DNA of 64,000 nucleotides, from the NCBI GenBank assembly GCA_002471255.1, contig DKPP01000007.1, positions 62,001 through 126,000 of the forward strand. Direction: 5' to 3'. The DNA comes from Akkermansiaceae bacterium UBA7331. Lineage in GTDB: Bacteria; Verrucomicrobiota; Verrucomicrobiia; Verrucomicrobiales; Akkermansiaceae. Under the pieces are notes generated by a model that was not told the DNA's origin, searched no databases, and worked only from the letters and a program-made list of their open reading frames with translations. This document shows, piece after piece, positions 1-9,011 of this stretch. The position numbers and the translations under genes were made by a program. The first letter of the stretch is position 1, and every line of letters starts with the position of its first letter.

Positions 1-112
1 CAAAAATTCATTCAATAAACGCTTAGAGTCATACATCAATCTCGTATCTCTACCGACTCTCGTTTAAATTAAAAAATTCGATCATATCGATAAAGATTTT
101 GTTAAACTGATT
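1..112. other. Non-coding window edge
   Basis: AT-rich sequence with no supported gene. It holds no recognisable RNA or repeat; a neighbouring gene may begin outside the window. Confidence 0.5.
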
Positions 113-147
113 AAAAAAAGGCTCCGAGGAATTAACCTCGGAGCCTT
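113..147 (-). terminator. Rho-independent terminator of mutAB
   Basis: A perfect 12-bp stem (AAGGCTCCGAGG and its complement) with loop AATTAA lies just past the mutB stop. Read on the minus strand it is followed by a run of seven T, so it ends the mutA-mutB transcript. Confidence 0.9.
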
Positions 148-169
148 AAAATTAATTTGTCAGGACAAA

Positions 170-2311
170 TTAGTCAGCATATTGCTGGCCTAAAATGGTC
201 ATGATTTCCTTAGAAGCGGCAGGAATATTCGTGCCAGGACCAAAAATAGCTACTGCACCGTGTTCCTTGAGATAATCGTAGTCTTGGGCAGGGATAACGC
301 CACCACAGAATACAAGAATGTCAGGGCGACCTTGTTTAGCTAATTCTTCGATCAAAGCAGGAAGAAGAACCTTGTGACCGGCAGCCAAAGAACTCATACC
401 GATCATGTGCACATCGTTTTCGATGGCCATTTTGGCTGTTTCTTCAGGAGTTTGGAACAAAGGACCTACATCCACGTCAAAACCAAGGTCAGCGTAAGCG
501 GAAGATACCACTTTAGCACCGCGGTCGTGACCGTCTTGACCCATCTTAGCAACTAAGATACGTGGGCGACGACCTGTTTCTTCTGCAAAGGTGTCTGTCA
601 TCTTGCGAACTTCATCCACCAATGGGTCTTTACCATAAGATGTTGCGTACACGCCGGTAATAAGTTTGATTGGAGCTTTGTGACGACCGAAGTGTTCTTC
701 GAGCGCATAGGAGATTTCACCAAGAGATGCACGCACACGGGCGGCTTTCACAGCGAGATCAAGTAAGTTACCTTCACCTGTTTGAGCGCACTTGGAAAGT
801 TCGGTCAAAGCGGCTTGGCAAGCTGTTTCATCACGTTCTGCACGCAATTTGGCTAAGCGAGCCAACTGTGCATCACGTACTGCGGAGTTATCAACTTCGA
901 GAATTTCGATTGCTTCTTCCTTCTCAAGACGTTGAGTATTTACACCAACGATTGGCTCCTTGCCGGAGTCGATAGCTGCCTGACGACGTGCGGCTGCTTC
1001 TTCGATACGCATCTTAGGAAGACCCGTTTCGATAGCTTTTGCCATACCGCCAAGAGCTTCCACTTCTTGAATGTGTGCCCAACCTTTACGAATCAATTCG
1101 TTGGTTAAGTACTCTACATAATAGGAACCACCCCATGGGTCGATTACTTTGCAAAGGAAGGTTTCATCTTGGATATGAAGCTGGGTATTACGAGCGATAC
1201 GAGCTGAGAAGTCCGTAGGCAAGGCAATAGCTTCGTCCAAAGAGTTGGTGTGCAAGGATTGAGTGTGACCTGCTGATGCAGCCAAAGCTTCAATACAAGT
1301 ACGTGCTACGTTATTGAATGGGTCTTGTTCGGTTAAAGACCAACCGGAAGTCTGGGAGTGCGTACGCAAAGCCATGGACTTCTCATTCTTAGGAGCAAAC
1401 TGCTTGATGATTTTTGCCCAAAGTACGCGAGCTGCGCGCATTTTGGCAACTTCCATGAAGTAGTTTTTGCCTTGTGCCCAGAAGAAGGAAAGACGTGGAG
1501 CAAAAGCGTCAATGTCGATACCTGCTTTAATACCTGTGCGCACATATTCCAAACCGTCAGCCAAGGTATAGGCCATTTCAAGGTCTGCGGTAGCACCTGC
1601 TTCTTGCATGTGATAGCCGGAGATGGAAATAGAGTTAAACTTAGGCATAAACTTCGAAGTGAATTCGAAGATGTCGGCGATGATCTTCATTGATGGATCA
1701 GGTGGGTAAATGTATGTATTACGCACCATGTATTCCTTCAAAATGTCATTCTGAATCGTACCGGTAAGTTGTTCCAATGTTACACCTTGCTCTTCAGCAG
1801 CAACGATGTAGAAGGCCAAGATTGGCAATACGGCGCCATTCATGGTCATGGAAACGGACATCTTGTCCAATGGAATGCCATCAAACAAAATCTTCATATC
1901 CAAAATGGAATCAACTGCCACACCGGCCTTACCTACGTCACCTACTACACGTGGGTGATCGGAGTCATAACCACGGTGAGTGGCCAAGTCAAACGCAATG
2001 GAAAGACCTTTTTGACCGGCTGCTAAGTTACGGCGATAGAAAGCGTTGGATTCTTCAGCTGTAGAGAAACCTGCGTACTGGCGAACCGTCCATGGACGAG
2101 TAACGTACATGGTGGCGTATGGTCCACGAAGGAATGGAGAAACACCTGCGGTAAAGCCAAGATGTTTACAATCGCCATAGACATCACTGTCATAGGCTGG
2201 TTCTACAGGGATTTGTTCATTACTCATCCAAGGGTCAACTTGTTGAAGAGTATGAGAGCCAACCTTCGTTTCAGGATAGCTGGCAGTCGCAAAATCAGGG
2301 ATGTTGCTCAT
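170..2311 (-). CDS. mutB: Methylmalonyl-CoA mutase large (catalytic) subunit
   Basis: Isomerises succinyl-CoA and (R)-methylmalonyl-CoA using adenosylcobalamin, the central carbon-skeleton step of the succinate-propionate route. The protein is 713 aa, normal for the large subunit: an N-terminal substrate-binding TIM barrel (about residues 60-430, with the family's RPWTVRQYAGFSTAEESN stretch), a linker, and a C-terminal B12-binding Rossmann domain from about residue 580. The cobalt-ligand motif DGHDRG is intact, with the ligand His at residue 595. ATG start at 2311, 27 bp after the mutA stop; a strong terminator follows. The heterodimer partner is mutA. Which direction the pathway runs in vivo is inference; epimerase and the MeaB chaperone are not in this window. 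Confidence 0.97.
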   Translation of the reverse strand: MSNIPDFATASYPETKVGSHTLQQVDPWMSNEQIPVEPAYDSDVYGDCKHLGFTAGVSPFLRGPYATMYVTRPWTVRQYAGFSTAEESNAFYRRNLAAGQKGLSIAFDLATHRGYDSDHPRVVGDVGKAGVAVDSILDMKILFDGIPLDKMSVSMTMNGAVLPILAFYIVAAEEQGVTLEQLTGTIQNDILKEYMVRNTYIYPPDPSMKIIADIFEFTSKFMPKFNSISISGYHMQEAGATADLEMAYTLADGLEYVRTGIKAGIDIDAFAPRLSFFWAQGKNYFMEVAKMRAARVLWAKIIKQFAPKNEKSMALRTHSQTSGWSLTEQDPFNNVARTCIEALAASAGHTQSLHTNSLDEAIALPTDFSARIARNTQLHIQDETFLCKVIDPWGGSYYVEYLTNELIRKGWAHIQEVEALGGMAKAIETGLPKMRIEEAAARRQAAIDSGKEPIVGVNTQRLEKEEAIEILEVDNSAVRDAQLARLAKLRAERDETACQAALTELSKCAQTGEGNLLDLAVKAARVRASLGEISYALEEHFGRHKAPIKLITGVYATSYGKDPLVDEVRKMTDTFAEETGRRPRILVAKMGQDGHDRGAKVVSSAYADLGFDVDVGPLFQTPEETAKMAIENDVHMIGMSSLAAGHKVLLPALIEELAKQGRPDILVFCGGVIPAQDYDYLKEHGAVAIFGPGTNIPAASKEIMTILGQQYAD

Positions 2312-2338
2312 GATAATATTGAAATAAAGGTTGTAAGA

Positions 2339-4381
2339 TTAAAGACCTAAGTGGTTTTGAATGGTTTCGAGTGTTTCGTAGCAATTAGCCTTAACATGAA
2401 TGAACAAGTCAACGCCATCAGCCTTGAAGGATTCTACATAATCGGTTGGGTAACCGGCTAAGATAACCATCATATCCGGCTTAGCTGCTTTAACTGCCTT
2501 GGTGAAGGCAGGCACAAGTTCAGGATATGTGTCGTCGGTAGAACAAATCACGCAAGCTTTGCATCCGCTAGCCACAGCTGCTTCGGCAGCAGCTTCAGGT
2601 GTCTCAAATCCGGCAGGATAGATGGTTTCAAAACCACCGGAACGCAAGAAGTCTTGGGAGAAGTCCGCACGAGCTTTGTGCTGACGTAATGGTCCCATAT
2701 TAGCAAAGAATACGGTAGGACGATTGCCGTTAGCGGTTTGATATACCAAAGCTTTATCGAGAAGACGTTCGAAACGTTCGGAGTTACGACGAGCTGGTAA
2801 TGGCTCAACAGAAAGAGGTTCGCCACACTTGCATTCAGCTTGAGCACAAAGTGCTTTTTGAATCAAACAAGTGGATAATCCACTTTCAGCTGCAACACGA
2901 ACAGAATCTACGGTGCATTCAACAGCAGGAGTCTCAATATCACTGGCTGGCTTATGAGGAGCTTTAGCTGAGCATTCAACAGTCGGTTCTAAAGCTTTTT
3001 CCTGCAAGTTTACGTAACGGTTTACACCTACAAGAGTTTGGCGGCGTTGGTCAACCAATTCGTAACGCTTGGCTACGGTATCATTGATCATTTTTTGTAC
3101 GGATCCGGCTTTCAATGCCTTAACCATACCACCTTCTTTTTCGATGGATTGGAAAATTTCCCAAGCGCGACGTGCAGCCTGATCGGTAAGGTTTTCGATA
3201 TACCAAGAACCACCGGCAGGGTCTACTACCTTGTCCAAGGCACATTCACCTTGAAGGATTAATTGTACGTTGCGAGCGATACGACGAGCAAACTCATCAG
3301 AAACGCGCACAGCAGAGTCAAAAGGAACAACATCCAAGCTATCTACACCACCGATAACGGCTGAGAATGCTTGAGCAGTACCACGAAGCATGTTTACCCA
3401 TGGGTCAACTTTGGAAATGGTCCATGAAGAAGTAGCTGCATGAAGTTTAAGTTTGCCTGATTCTTCGGAACCACCGCAAGCTTTCACGATTTGAGCCCAT
3501 AATTGGCGCAAGGCACGGATCTTAGCGATTTCCATGAAGATGTTGGAACCAACACCAATAGTGAAACGCATGTGCTTAGCGGCGTCATCGACGGAAATAC
3601 CGCGTTCTTCCATAGCGCGGAGGTAAGTAACGGCTGTAGCAAGTAAGCCACCAACACCTTCAACGGCAGAAGCACCGGAGTTATGGTAAGGAAGTCCGCT
3701 AATACCGATTGTTTGGAAATCAGGAGCGTTCTTAATAGCCCACTTGGTCATTTCAGCCATTTGGTCATATGCTGTGCACATACCTTTGCCACCGCATAAT
3801 GAACCTTTAGTTACCAATTTACCAATTGGGTCGAATAATACACCACCCTTAAGATTAGCTACATCGTAGCCACGAGAGGTATATACGTTAAGATACATGC
3901 CGAGCACGCCTAAACCGCAAGATCCGGGAGTGATGTAAACAGGCATTTTATCCAAAGCAACACCATTCAAAGCAACATCCCAGTCGCCTTGAGTGCGCAA
4001 AGCTAAACCGCACTTGCAATTAAGTTGGATATTAACAGCTGTTTGGCCTCGTTGTAAATCGTGCAATAATGCTTCGTTAAACTCAGTAGGATTCGTAGCG
4101 GGGATACTTTGTGCCACTTCCCAAGGTTTTTGGGAATAACCAAGTTCCGACACACCGCGACGGTATGGGAATTGCCCAGGAGTGGTTTCCTCGATCACTA
4201 CGTCTTCAGCATTATAAATAGGCTGGAGAGTAATTCCTTCTACTAACTTAGTAAGAAGCGATCTATTAAAGTCGGCCCCTTTAAGGACCGCTTCAGCGGC
4301 TTTACGCCAATCAGCGTATGTTGCCGCCTCGAATTCTCCGAAATTAATTTCCGGATCCGTTGTATTGTTTCCCTGTTGCAT
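2339..4381 (-). CDS. mutA: Methylmalonyl-CoA mutase small subunit
   Basis: Non-catalytic partner of MutB in the heterodimeric mutase, 680 aa. It keeps the mutase barrel fold and a C-terminal Rossmann-like domain, but at the place of the cobalt-ligand motif it reads FFANMGPLRQHKAR, without the DxHxxG signature, as expected for a small subunit that does not bind B12. Odd features are an N-terminal LNCKCG and, in the linker between barrel and C-terminal domain (about residues 475-535), a run of separate cysteines (VECSAK, VECTVD, STCLIQKALCAQAECKCG) that typical small subunits lack as far as I recall. First gene of a two-gene operon with mutB. The start at 4381 is the first ATG and gives the usual N-terminal extension of small subunits. 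Confidence 0.95.
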   Translation of the reverse strand: MQQGNNTTDPEINFGEFEAATYADWRKAAEAVLKGADFNRSLLTKLVEGITLQPIYNAEDVVIEETTPGQFPYRRGVSELGYSQKPWEVAQSIPATNPTEFNEALLHDLQRGQTAVNIQLNCKCGLALRTQGDWDVALNGVALDKMPVYITPGSCGLGVLGMYLNVYTSRGYDVANLKGGVLFDPIGKLVTKGSLCGGKGMCTAYDQMAEMTKWAIKNAPDFQTIGISGLPYHNSGASAVEGVGGLLATAVTYLRAMEERGISVDDAAKHMRFTIGVGSNIFMEIAKIRALRQLWAQIVKACGGSEESGKLKLHAATSSWTISKVDPWVNMLRGTAQAFSAVIGGVDSLDVVPFDSAVRVSDEFARRIARNVQLILQGECALDKVVDPAGGSWYIENLTDQAARRAWEIFQSIEKEGGMVKALKAGSVQKMINDTVAKRYELVDQRRQTLVGVNRYVNLQEKALEPTVECSAKAPHKPASDIETPAVECTVDSVRVAAESGLSTCLIQKALCAQAECKCGEPLSVEPLPARRNSERFERLLDKALVYQTANGNRPTVFFANMGPLRQHKARADFSQDFLRSGGFETIYPAGFETPEAAAEAAVASGCKACVICSTDDTYPELVPAFTKAVKAAKPDMMVILAGYPTDYVESFKADGVDLFIHVKANCYETLETIQNHLGL

Positions 4382-4714
4382 GGCGAAGTCAATGGGTATT
4401 GGTCTGATTTTTTATATTAATAGCATTACAGACCACAAGTAATGCATTTCTACGAATTTAAGAAATTTCTCATGGGAAGTCCAGTCTGAAAGACGTGCAT
4501 CTACTTAGTGGACCTACCGTTCAAAAATAGATAAAATTAATATAATTTTATAATAATCATACAATTATGAATGATTATTTCCTAAAAATATAAATCTTAC
4601 TTTTCCTAATTATTTCGTTTTAGCAAGTATTGTGTTACGTGATTAATATACACCACAATTAACTGACAATCAATACAATGAAATAATATTTTAACAAATA
4701 TCAGAAATTGAGGC
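4382..4714 (-). promoter_or_regulatory. Leader region upstream of mutA
   Basis: No gene seen in 333 bp of AT-rich DNA. On the minus strand a sigma70-like pair occurs: TTGATT (4668-4673), 17-bp spacer, TATATT (4645-4650). It would give a leader of roughly 255 nt. The leader could fold: a 7-bp hairpin (GCATTAC arms, 4423-4429 and 4439-4445, 9-nt loop) and a nested element with outer arms at 4479-4483/4509-4513 and an inner GTCT/AGAC pair at 4484-4494. I do not see the GCCACTG box of a cobalamin riboswitch. Confidence 0.3.
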
Positions 4715-5524
4715 TTAAAACAGAATTTTATAGAAATCGGAAATAAATTGAGGGTGCCCAATCACATCATTGTGCCCGAGAGGATAAGAAATAACTGTAG
4801 GTTTGACGTGTTGAAACGAACGAATTAATTGATTAGTTCTTTTGTTAGTCACAATTCCGTCATGTGTGCCCATAAAGATAGTAACGGGAAATTTCATTAA
4901 TTTGGCTTGTTCGGCAGAATCATATTCGTCGCTCATGGCGGCCACGCTCCCTATACTGCCGGCAAAATCCTTAGCGACATTTTTTAAACTATCAAAAGGA
5001 CAAATGAGCACCAATTGATCGGTAGGTACTTTAGTGCTAACTTGTGATGCGACACCGCTTCCTAGACTAAACCCTACTAAGACAATACTTGATTGGTGAT
5101 CCAAATCTTTACGAACGGAATGGATAATTTGACAAGCATCATCTACTATTTTTTTCTCAGATGGAGACCCTTCACTAGAAGCATAACCACGATAATTCAT
5201 CATTAAATATGATCTATTCACGTCAGATTTAGCCAAATTGATAAAGCTACCGACATTCATTCCATTACCTCCATACATCACTACCAATGGAGCCTTTTTA
5301 CCTCGGTTATAAAACCATCCTCTCAATTTAGTGCCATCGGAAACTTGAAATGTAGTATAATGCGCTTCATCATTAAACGATTTATCCGAAGGGATCGCTT
5401 TCACGTTGGCTCCAGGGTAAATTAGAGACTTACTTACACAACTAAATAAGGAAAAAGACCCAATCACGCCCAAAATACAACAAAAAGATAAGGTTAGTTT
5501 AGTTTTCATACTCATAACGATCAT
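4715..5524 (-). CDS. Lipoprotein alpha/beta hydrolase
   Basis: A 269-aa serine hydrolase of the alpha/beta fold. The N-terminus has a hydrophobic signal ending in a lipobox (LFSC), so it is probably anchored to a membrane facing the periplasm. The catalytic triad can be read: nucleophile elbow GFSLGSG in the middle, Asp in MGTHDG and His in LGHND near the end. The oxyanion-side motif MYGGNG and MNYRGYASSEG fit the Bem46/YfhR-like branch. Substrate unknown; an esterase or acyl hydrolase role is inference. Several in-frame Met codons (residues 1, 4, 6) make the exact start uncertain. Single gene, convergent with nothing close; the 150 bp before it are shared with the divergent operon that starts at 5674. 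Confidence 0.8.
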   Translation of the reverse strand: MIVMSMKTKLTLSFCCILGVIGSFSLFSCVSKSLIYPGANVKAIPSDKSFNDEAHYTTFQVSDGTKLRGWFYNRGKKAPLVVMYGGNGMNVGSFINLAKSDVNRSYLMMNYRGYASSEGSPSEKKIVDDACQIIHSVRKDLDHQSSIVLVGFSLGSGVASQVSTKVPTDQLVLICPFDSLKNVAKDFAGSIGSVAAMSDEYDSAEQAKLMKFPVTIFMGTHDGIVTNKRTNQLIRSFQHVKPTVISYPLGHNDVIGHPQFISDFYKILF

Positions 5525-5673
5525 TCAAACTAAATGATTGGTTATATAAAAACAATTCAAATTATCATCAACCTGTTTTAAGTCATAAATAGATAGGCGG
5601 ATGATAAAAATTTGGGATAAAACCATAGTGAAGCTTGCAAAGCCATGAGATAAGATGTAAGAATATCAATTGC

Positions 5674-8277
5674 ATGCCCCAACAAGGACTCCCCACTCTA
5701 CCTAAAGAACTGGTAAAACAGCTACAAGATTTCCGTCGCAAGCTACGTAAGGCGAAAATCATAGAGATATTGTCTTTACTAGCCATTCTTGTTTCTCTAA
5801 GCGTCATCGTATTCTTTTTATCGGATCGTTTATGGAATACACCCCCTGCGCTTCAATATCTATTAAGTCTTTTTGCTCTCTTTAGTATCATATTGCTATT
5901 ACCCTTTTGGTTTTATTTGTGGGTATGGAACCGTAGGCAACCTGCCCAATTGGCGAAACTCATCGGAAAATCAAAAAAATCTCTTGGCGATGATTTACTA
6001 GGTGTAATTGAACTGGAAAATCAAAATTCGGATAACACTTCAAAAGATCTGCGATTGGCTGCCATGAAGCAAGTAGCTAATCAAGTGAGTGACATCGACT
6101 TATCCTCATATATTCCTAAACCTTTTAGCCGTAGCATTTGGTCAGCTTTAATTGTTTGTCTAATTGTTTTACTCGTCATTTCTTTTAGTCAACCTGAGGC
6201 TATTTATAATACAACATTACGATTTTTACTGCCACATAAGTCGGTCGATCGTTTTACCTATACCCAGTTTGATAATTCATTAGGTCAACAACACATTGTA
6301 CCTTTGGGTGAGCAATCCATACTCAACTTACAATTATCGGAAAATACTCATCAAAAACCACAAGGAGCATCATTTAAAATCAATGACAATGAATGGCTTT
6401 ATGCCCCGATTACCGATAATAATTCATATTCCATCACTCTACCCCCTCTACAAGAGCCCACATCCTTAACATTACATGTAGGGGATGTTATTGAAACCGT
6501 TAAGATTATTCCGTTACCACGTCCTGCTTTGACTGAAAGTTCAGGCACGATCCATTTCCCGGATTATACGACAAGAAAACCAATTACTCAATCATTGAGA
6601 GCCGGCACTCTACAGGCTTTAAAAGGATCAAAGGTAGATATTAATCTTACAACTAATCATGAGATTAAAAAGATTCATATCACTGACAAAGTTGGCACGC
6701 CCTTGAAATTGAATACTTCCGTTAAAGGAAACATCGTACAAATCGCCGATTTGGATTTAGATGAGCAAAACAAAGAAATGCGCATCAGCTTTACCGACGG
6801 CAATAATCTAACATCTACCAGACCGATAACGATCAAACTACAATCAATCGAAGATAAAAAGCCTCAGGTAAGAATCACGAATACATTACCTTTTGATTAC
6901 GTGTTAGAAAATCAATCCATCACTTTTCAGAATGATGCCTCAGACGACTATGGAGTCAAAGAATTAGGCATTGAATGGATGGATATGGGTAAAAACTCAA
7001 TAGATGCTTCGGAGATATTAATCCCAAGTAAGCAAGTTTTAGTAATAGGTGCACCTGACAAGACTCAATTAAAAGATGAGTTTGTTTTTATTCCGAAAAA
7101 TTACGGATTTAATTCTCATGCTCTGCAATTCCGCACATTTGCTAAAGACTATCATAACGATTCGGAACATGTTTATTCCAATCCGATTACCATCACGGTG
7201 CTCTCCTTTGAAGAGCATATCGATATGATCAAAAAGAATATCGAATCATTAGGAATGGAAGTCGATGACATCATCAGAAACTTATTTGATATTTCCGATA
7301 AAACCGCAGTCTTGAACGAATTATCCGAAGAAGATTTAGCTCAACCTGAAAATTTGGCAAAACTTCAAGAATTGGCACAAGACGAGCAATTCATCAAGCA
7401 ACAGACCGAGTTGTTATCAAAAAGAATGCAGCATGTCTTTGATGACGCGGCTAGAAATACAAGAATCAATAAGGATACGCTCAAGCAATTGATGGAAGCT
7501 TTAAATAAGGCTAAAAATACTGCATCGAATGAATTAACGAAGGCCCAGGAAAATCTACAATCCGCCTCGAATTCCGATACGGAACAAAGCGCTCGCGCCA
7601 ACGAATCAAAAAAATCCGCTTCTGAAAATGCTTCTGCCATTCGTCAATTCCAAGACATTGCAAAATTATTAAAAGAGGCAGAATCGAGCATGGAAGCTGA
7701 TAGCTTTGTCGCTCGATTAAAGATTTTGGCTGATAATCAAGAAGCTATATCTCAAAATCTAAAAAATAGATTAAGCCATACCGCCGGTAATTATCCGAAT
7801 GATTTGTCCCCATCATTAAAAAATTACATTACTGAAACGAGTCTTGCTCAAAAGAACAATTACGATTCGGTCGAAGGCATTTTGACTGACTTGAAATTCT
7901 ACGTAGCACGCTCAAAAAATGATAATTTTAATGGCTTATATCAGAAAATGACCGAGTACGGTATCAACGATAAGTTGTCCCAGCTCATCAATTCAATCGA
8001 AGCCTCGCATACTTTGACTTCCACCGACCAATCCTGCAAATATGCGAAACAAATCAATGATTGGGTAACGGAACTACTCAACCAAGAAGAATCCGGCGGT
8101 GGCGGCGGCGGCGGCGGTGGTGGCGGCCAAGAACAGGCACTAAGTGACGAAGAATTTGAAGTATTTTTGCAATTGATTCGTCTCATGCAAAAACAACAAG
8201 AGATTCGTAGCGAAACTCGACAAATGGAAAAGCTCCAACCAAAAGCTACTCCTCAACCACAACCCAAAGAATCATGA
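5674..8277 (+). CDS. Large membrane protein with periplasmic coiled coil (DUF4175-like)
   Basis: First gene of a five-gene operon, 867 aa from ATG 5674 (an upstream in-frame TTG at 5635 is less likely). Three TM segments are visible at about residues 29-50, 60-85 and 154-171, then a long domain with beta-rich repeats (about 175-520), including an IHFPDYTTRKP stretch typical of the DUF4175-like proteins of Planctomycetes and Verrucomicrobia. Residues 520-800 are strongly helical and rich in Glu, Lys, Gln and Asn, probably coiled coil. Eleven consecutive Gly follow (residues 808-818), then a helical Gln-rich tail. The stop overlaps the next start (ATGA). Probable inner-membrane scaffold; the family assignment is from pattern memory and the function is unknown. 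Confidence 0.75.
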   Translation: MPQQGLPTLPKELVKQLQDFRRKLRKAKIIEILSLLAILVSLSVIVFFLSDRLWNTPPALQYLLSLFALFSIILLLPFWFYLWVWNRRQPAQLAKLIGKSKKSLGDDLLGVIELENQNSDNTSKDLRLAAMKQVANQVSDIDLSSYIPKPFSRSIWSALIVCLIVLLVISFSQPEAIYNTTLRFLLPHKSVDRFTYTQFDNSLGQQHIVPLGEQSILNLQLSENTHQKPQGASFKINDNEWLYAPITDNNSYSITLPPLQEPTSLTLHVGDVIETVKIIPLPRPALTESSGTIHFPDYTTRKPITQSLRAGTLQALKGSKVDINLTTNHEIKKIHITDKVGTPLKLNTSVKGNIVQIADLDLDEQNKEMRISFTDGNNLTSTRPITIKLQSIEDKKPQVRITNTLPFDYVLENQSITFQNDASDDYGVKELGIEWMDMGKNSIDASEILIPSKQVLVIGAPDKTQLKDEFVFIPKNYGFNSHALQFRTFAKDYHNDSEHVYSNPITITVLSFEEHIDMIKKNIESLGMEVDDIIRNLFDISDKTAVLNELSEEDLAQPENLAKLQELAQDEQFIKQQTELLSKRMQHVFDDAARNTRINKDTLKQLMEALNKAKNTASNELTKAQENLQSASNSDTEQSARANESKKSASENASAIRQFQDIAKLLKEAESSMEADSFVARLKILADNQEAISQNLKNRLSHTAGNYPNDLSPSLKNYITETSLAQKNNYDSVEGILTDLKFYVARSKNDNFNGLYQKMTEYGINDKLSQLINSIEASHTLTSTDQSCKYAKQINDWVTELLNQEESGGGGGGGGGGGQEQALSDEEFEVFLQLIRLMQKQQEIRSETRQMEKLQPKATPQPQPKES

Positions 8278-9002
8278 AACAAGTCCATTTTCTCATCGCT
8301 ATCCTTTCTCCCTATATGGCAATGACCTCGTTAGGCGAAGATACACAAAAGGATACTGTAGCCAAAGTAGAGGCAAAAACCATTAACCTTGAGGATGATC
8401 TTAAACAAAGAATTCAAGCTTTAGCGGAAAAAGAAGCTGAGCTTAAACGCATCACCACTTTTTTGAGGGAACAAGAGGCTGTTAAAGATGTACATGAAAC
8501 GGCCGACAATTGTCATGATAGTGTAGAAGATGCAACCGAGTTACTTAAAAACTATAATACAGGCGGTGAAACTCTTGGTGCTCAAACAGAGGTTATTGAA
8601 GCTATTTATGCGTATGCAAAGGAGAATAGCTCACCCTGTGAAGGTGAAGGTGAATGTGAGGGTGGAAAAAAGAAACAAAACATCAAACAACTCTTGCAGA
8701 CTTATTTGGGCATGAATAAGCCCGGTTCTTCTGAAGGCAAAGAAGGTGAAGGCTCACCACAAAGTGGCAATGAGCAACCAGGTGAGGGCGAAGACGGTGA
8801 AGAAGGCGATTCCGCTCAAAAACAACCGGGTAAAGGTGGTAAGGGCAGCTCATCTAATGCCAGCTCTAAACAATATGGTGACATTGAGGGGAAAGGTGAG
8901 GAACGACGTTTTGTACCTAAAGCCGGTGGTCTCAATAATGATGATATACCTGCTGAATTTCAGGAAATCATCAATGCATACAATAAAACACTCAACAACT
9001 AA
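8274..9002 (+). CDS. Secreted acidic coiled-coil protein, unknown function
   Basis: Unrecognised 242-aa protein. A signal peptide (cleavage likely after about residue 21, SLG) is followed by a Glu/Lys-rich helical stretch (about 35-75) and a Cys pair in SPCEGEGECEGG. About residues 150-205 are low-complexity Gly/Glu/Ser/Gln, and a short conserved-looking C-terminal motif follows (RRFVPKAGG then DIPAEFQEIINAYNKTL). That tail resembles the end of larger DUF4175-type proteins, so this gene and the preceding one may be a split version of one architecture (inference). The start overlaps the upstream stop by 4 bp, indicating translational coupling. Likely a periplasmic partner of the neighbouring membrane protein. 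Confidence 0.7.
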   Translation: MKQVHFLIAILSPYMAMTSLGEDTQKDTVAKVEAKTINLEDDLKQRIQALAEKEAELKRITTFLREQEAVKDVHETADNCHDSVEDATELLKNYNTGGETLGAQTEVIEAIYAYAKENSSPCEGEGECEGGKKKQNIKQLLQTYLGMNKPGSSEGKEGEGSPQSGNEQPGEGEDGEEGDSAQKQPGKGGKGSSSNASSKQYGDIEGKGEERRFVPKAGGLNNDDIPAEFQEIINAYNKTLNN

Positions 9003-9011
9003 TCATAATCC

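Noticed and set aside
4382..4714. Cobalamin riboswitch before mutA
   Set aside because: The conserved B12 box is not visible; only general hairpins are present.
8092..8127. Poly-Gly coding run as a sequencing artefact
   Set aside because: The reading frame continues unbroken on both sides and mixed GGC/GGT codons are used, so it looks genuine.
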